Part shown: one piece after another, positions 5,969-6,627 of the stretch | How the letters are laid out: each line of letters starts with the position of its first letter | Numbering within the stretch: position 1 is the stretch's first letter | Assembly (NCBI GenBank): GCA_947575935.1 | Contig: CANPPM010000158.1 | Span: 1-6,627, forward strand | From: an uncultured Butyricicoccus sp. | GTDB lineage: Bacteria; Bacillota; Clostridia; Oscillospirales; Butyricicoccaceae | Length of the DNA: 6,627 nt | Direction of reading: 5' to 3' | Notes under the pieces: generated by a model | Databases searched by the model: none | Told to the model about the DNA's origin: nothing | Seen by the model: the letters and a program-made list of their open reading frames with translations, nothing else | Translations under genes and position numbers: made by a program

Positions 5969-5988
5969 GGGTTTACGGGCATTTGAAA

Positions 5989-6010
5989 TATTACAATCTG
6001 TAATGTAATA
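5989..6010. promoter_or_regulatory. Operator-like dyad TATTACA-N8-TGTAATA with a nested second copy
   Basis: TATTACA (5989-5995) and TGTAATA (6004-6010) are perfect inverted copies around an 8-base spacer. A second TGTAAT (5999-6004) makes a tighter 6-bp dyad with the same left arm (spacer ATC). The element is centred about 66 bases before the predicted start of the WG gene, upstream of the -35, so an activator or upstream-acting regulator fits better than simple occlusion. The regulator is unknown. Confidence 0.5.
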
Positions 6011-6050
6011 AAACCGGCAGAAAATGGAACTCTTGTGTCATAAATCATGG

Positions 6051-6081
6051 AAAAAGCCGGGGAATGTGTCACTTCCCCGGC
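6051..6081 (-). terminator. Intrinsic terminator of the monooxygenase-like gene
   Basis: A perfect 9-bp stem (GCCGGGGAA/TTCCCCGGC) with an 8-base loop is followed on the minus strand by TTTTT. It lies about 69 bases after the TAG at 6150 and isolates this gene from the WG-repeat gene. It is the clearest terminator in the window. Confidence 0.88.
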
Positions 6082-6149
6082 CGGTAGCTATCACGATGCC
6101 GCAATCGTCTGGGGCTTGTCCCTTCTTCCCGGGCTTTCCCCCATCTGTC

Positions 6150-6449
6150 CTAATATTTTTGAACGAGTTTTGAAACCAGCGTTCTGCAGGTACTCATCTG
6201 GATACATTGATAGAACTGTTCCGTTACTTCCTTCCCCTGTCCTACCGTCATCGCCTGTTTCGCATCCTCCTCTGTTTCCCAAAGGACAAAATCCGTCCAT
6301 ACCGTATCCTGCAAGTAATGTTCCCAAGAAAGAAACCCCTTCGCTTTCGAAATGACCTCGTCATGCAGCCTTTGCGTCCGCTCAATAAATTGTTCCTGAC
6401 TCACATTTTTCTTAAGCTTGTATGAAAAAATCCACGCTGTTTGTGGCAT
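6150..6449 (-). CDS. Antibiotic biosynthesis monooxygenase (ABM)-like dimeric alpha/beta barrel protein
   Basis: The 99-residue cytoplasmic product has the size and pattern of the ABM-like ferredoxin-fold family. A first strand WIFSYKLKKN is followed by helix VSQEQFIERTQRLHDEVI, a strand with the typical aromatic-rich GFLSWEHYLQD, then TDFVLWETEEDAKQAMTV, where the 'W.t.edA..A' element of the family is clear. The family includes quinone-forming cofactor-free monooxygenases, haem-degrading IsdG-type enzymes and many proteins of unknown substrate. The sequence alone does not choose between them, and no pathway gene is nearby. The start is supported by GGAGG nine bases upstream (6459-6463). It has its own promoter and terminator, so it is monocistronic. 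Confidence 0.8.
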   Translation of the reverse strand: MPQTAWIFSYKLKKNVSQEQFIERTQRLHDEVISKAKGFLSWEHYLQDTVWTDFVLWETEEDAKQAMTVGQGKEVTEQFYQCIQMSTCRTLVSKLVQKY

Positions 6450-6506
6450 ACTCCGGCTCCTCCCATCCCAAAAACATATCCGGCAAATTGTTTTCTATTA
6501 CACCAA

Positions 6507-6535
6507 AGTATAACAGAATCATGCAGCAAAATCAA
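6507..6535 (-). promoter_or_regulatory. Promoter of the monooxygenase-like gene
   Basis: TTGATT (6530-6535), exactly 17 bases, and TATACT (6507-6512) make the best promoter match in the window. The start would be near 6500, about 50 nt before the ATG. A TATTACA heptamer (6496-6502, plus strand) covers the predicted start site. Confidence 0.78.
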
Positions 6536-6573
6536 CCTGCTAGGCGTCGTTTGAAAAATGGAAATATGCACCA

Positions 6574-6616
6574 TGGCGAGGAATTTTTTCGCCAGACAAA
6601 CACAATTTTTCGCAGG
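6574..6616. other. Short repeat/hairpin region upstream of the monooxygenase-like gene
   Basis: TGGCGA (6574-6579) can pair with TCGCCA (6589-6594), and AATTTTT(T)CGC occurs twice (6582-6592 and 6604-6613) with the CGC parts 21 bases apart. All minus-strand frames are open for about 90 bases at this edge, but none shows a family signature, so I call no partial gene here. Confidence 0.3.
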
Positions 6617-6627
6617 AATACCGGATG

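Noticed and set aside
5146..6003. 285-codon plus-strand open frame
   Set aside because: It is Arg/Pro-rich in translation, antisense to the WG gene and its leader, and runs across the promoter and dyad. It is a shadow frame.
5854..6072. 73-codon N-terminal extension of the WG-repeat protein
   Set aside because: It would start inside the terminator of the previous gene and cover the promoter and operator-like dyad. The signal peptide begins only at the inner ATG, which has its own GAGGG.
6532..6627. Possible partial gene at the right edge (either strand)
   Set aside because: All minus-strand frames and one plus-strand frame are open over this short AT-rich stretch, but none has a ribosome binding site or family signature, and the minus-strand frames end on or overlap the -35 element.

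Overview
The window looks like a stretch of chromosome from a moderately GC-rich Gram-positive Firmicute, most likely a gut Clostridia/Oscillospirales-type bacterium (inference). The reasons are strong GGAGG-type ribosome binding sites, SigA-like promoters whose -10 is usually TATACT, Gram-positive signal peptides, and protein families common in that group: a copper amine oxidase N-terminal-like domain, WG repeats, a PdaC/SigV-RsiV-type domain and an ArsC/Spx-family thioredoxin-fold protein. All five genes lie on the minus strand, so the window reads from its right end to its left. I see no RNA gene, mobile element or CRISPR array.

Layout in the direction of transcription. (1) 6449-6150 is a 99-residue antibiotic-biosynthesis-monooxygenase-like (dimeric alpha/beta barrel) protein. 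It has its own promoter (TTGATT-N17-TATACT) and a strong intrinsic terminator. (2) 5853-3961 is a 630-residue exported WG-repeat protein with a long acidic insert and a C-terminal DUF4163/DUF3298-like domain. It has its own promoter and an operator-like TATTACA/TGTAATA dyad upstream. (3) 3647-1287 is a 786-residue exported protein with a copper amine oxidase N-like domain, then five diverged copies of a beta-rich domain of about 90-110 residues. An Asp-rich insert separates copies 3 and 4. (4) 938-603 is a 111-residue ArsC-family protein preceded by a hairpin-rich leader of about 195 nt. (5) 606 to the left edge is the first 202 residues of an unrecognised exported protein. It overlaps gene 4 by ATGA and is cut by the window edge.

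Genes 1, 2 and 3 look like separate transcription units, each with a promoter and a terminator or terminator-like hairpin. Genes 4 and 5 look like one translationally coupled operon. The common theme is the cell surface: three of the five products carry export signals, and two are multidomain proteins without a recognisable catalytic site. No recognised defence system, biosynthetic cluster or mobile system is present. The most unusual items are the five-domain repeat protein with its acidic insert, the WG plus PdaC/SigV-type fusion, and the ArsC-family/secreted-protein coupling with its structured leader.
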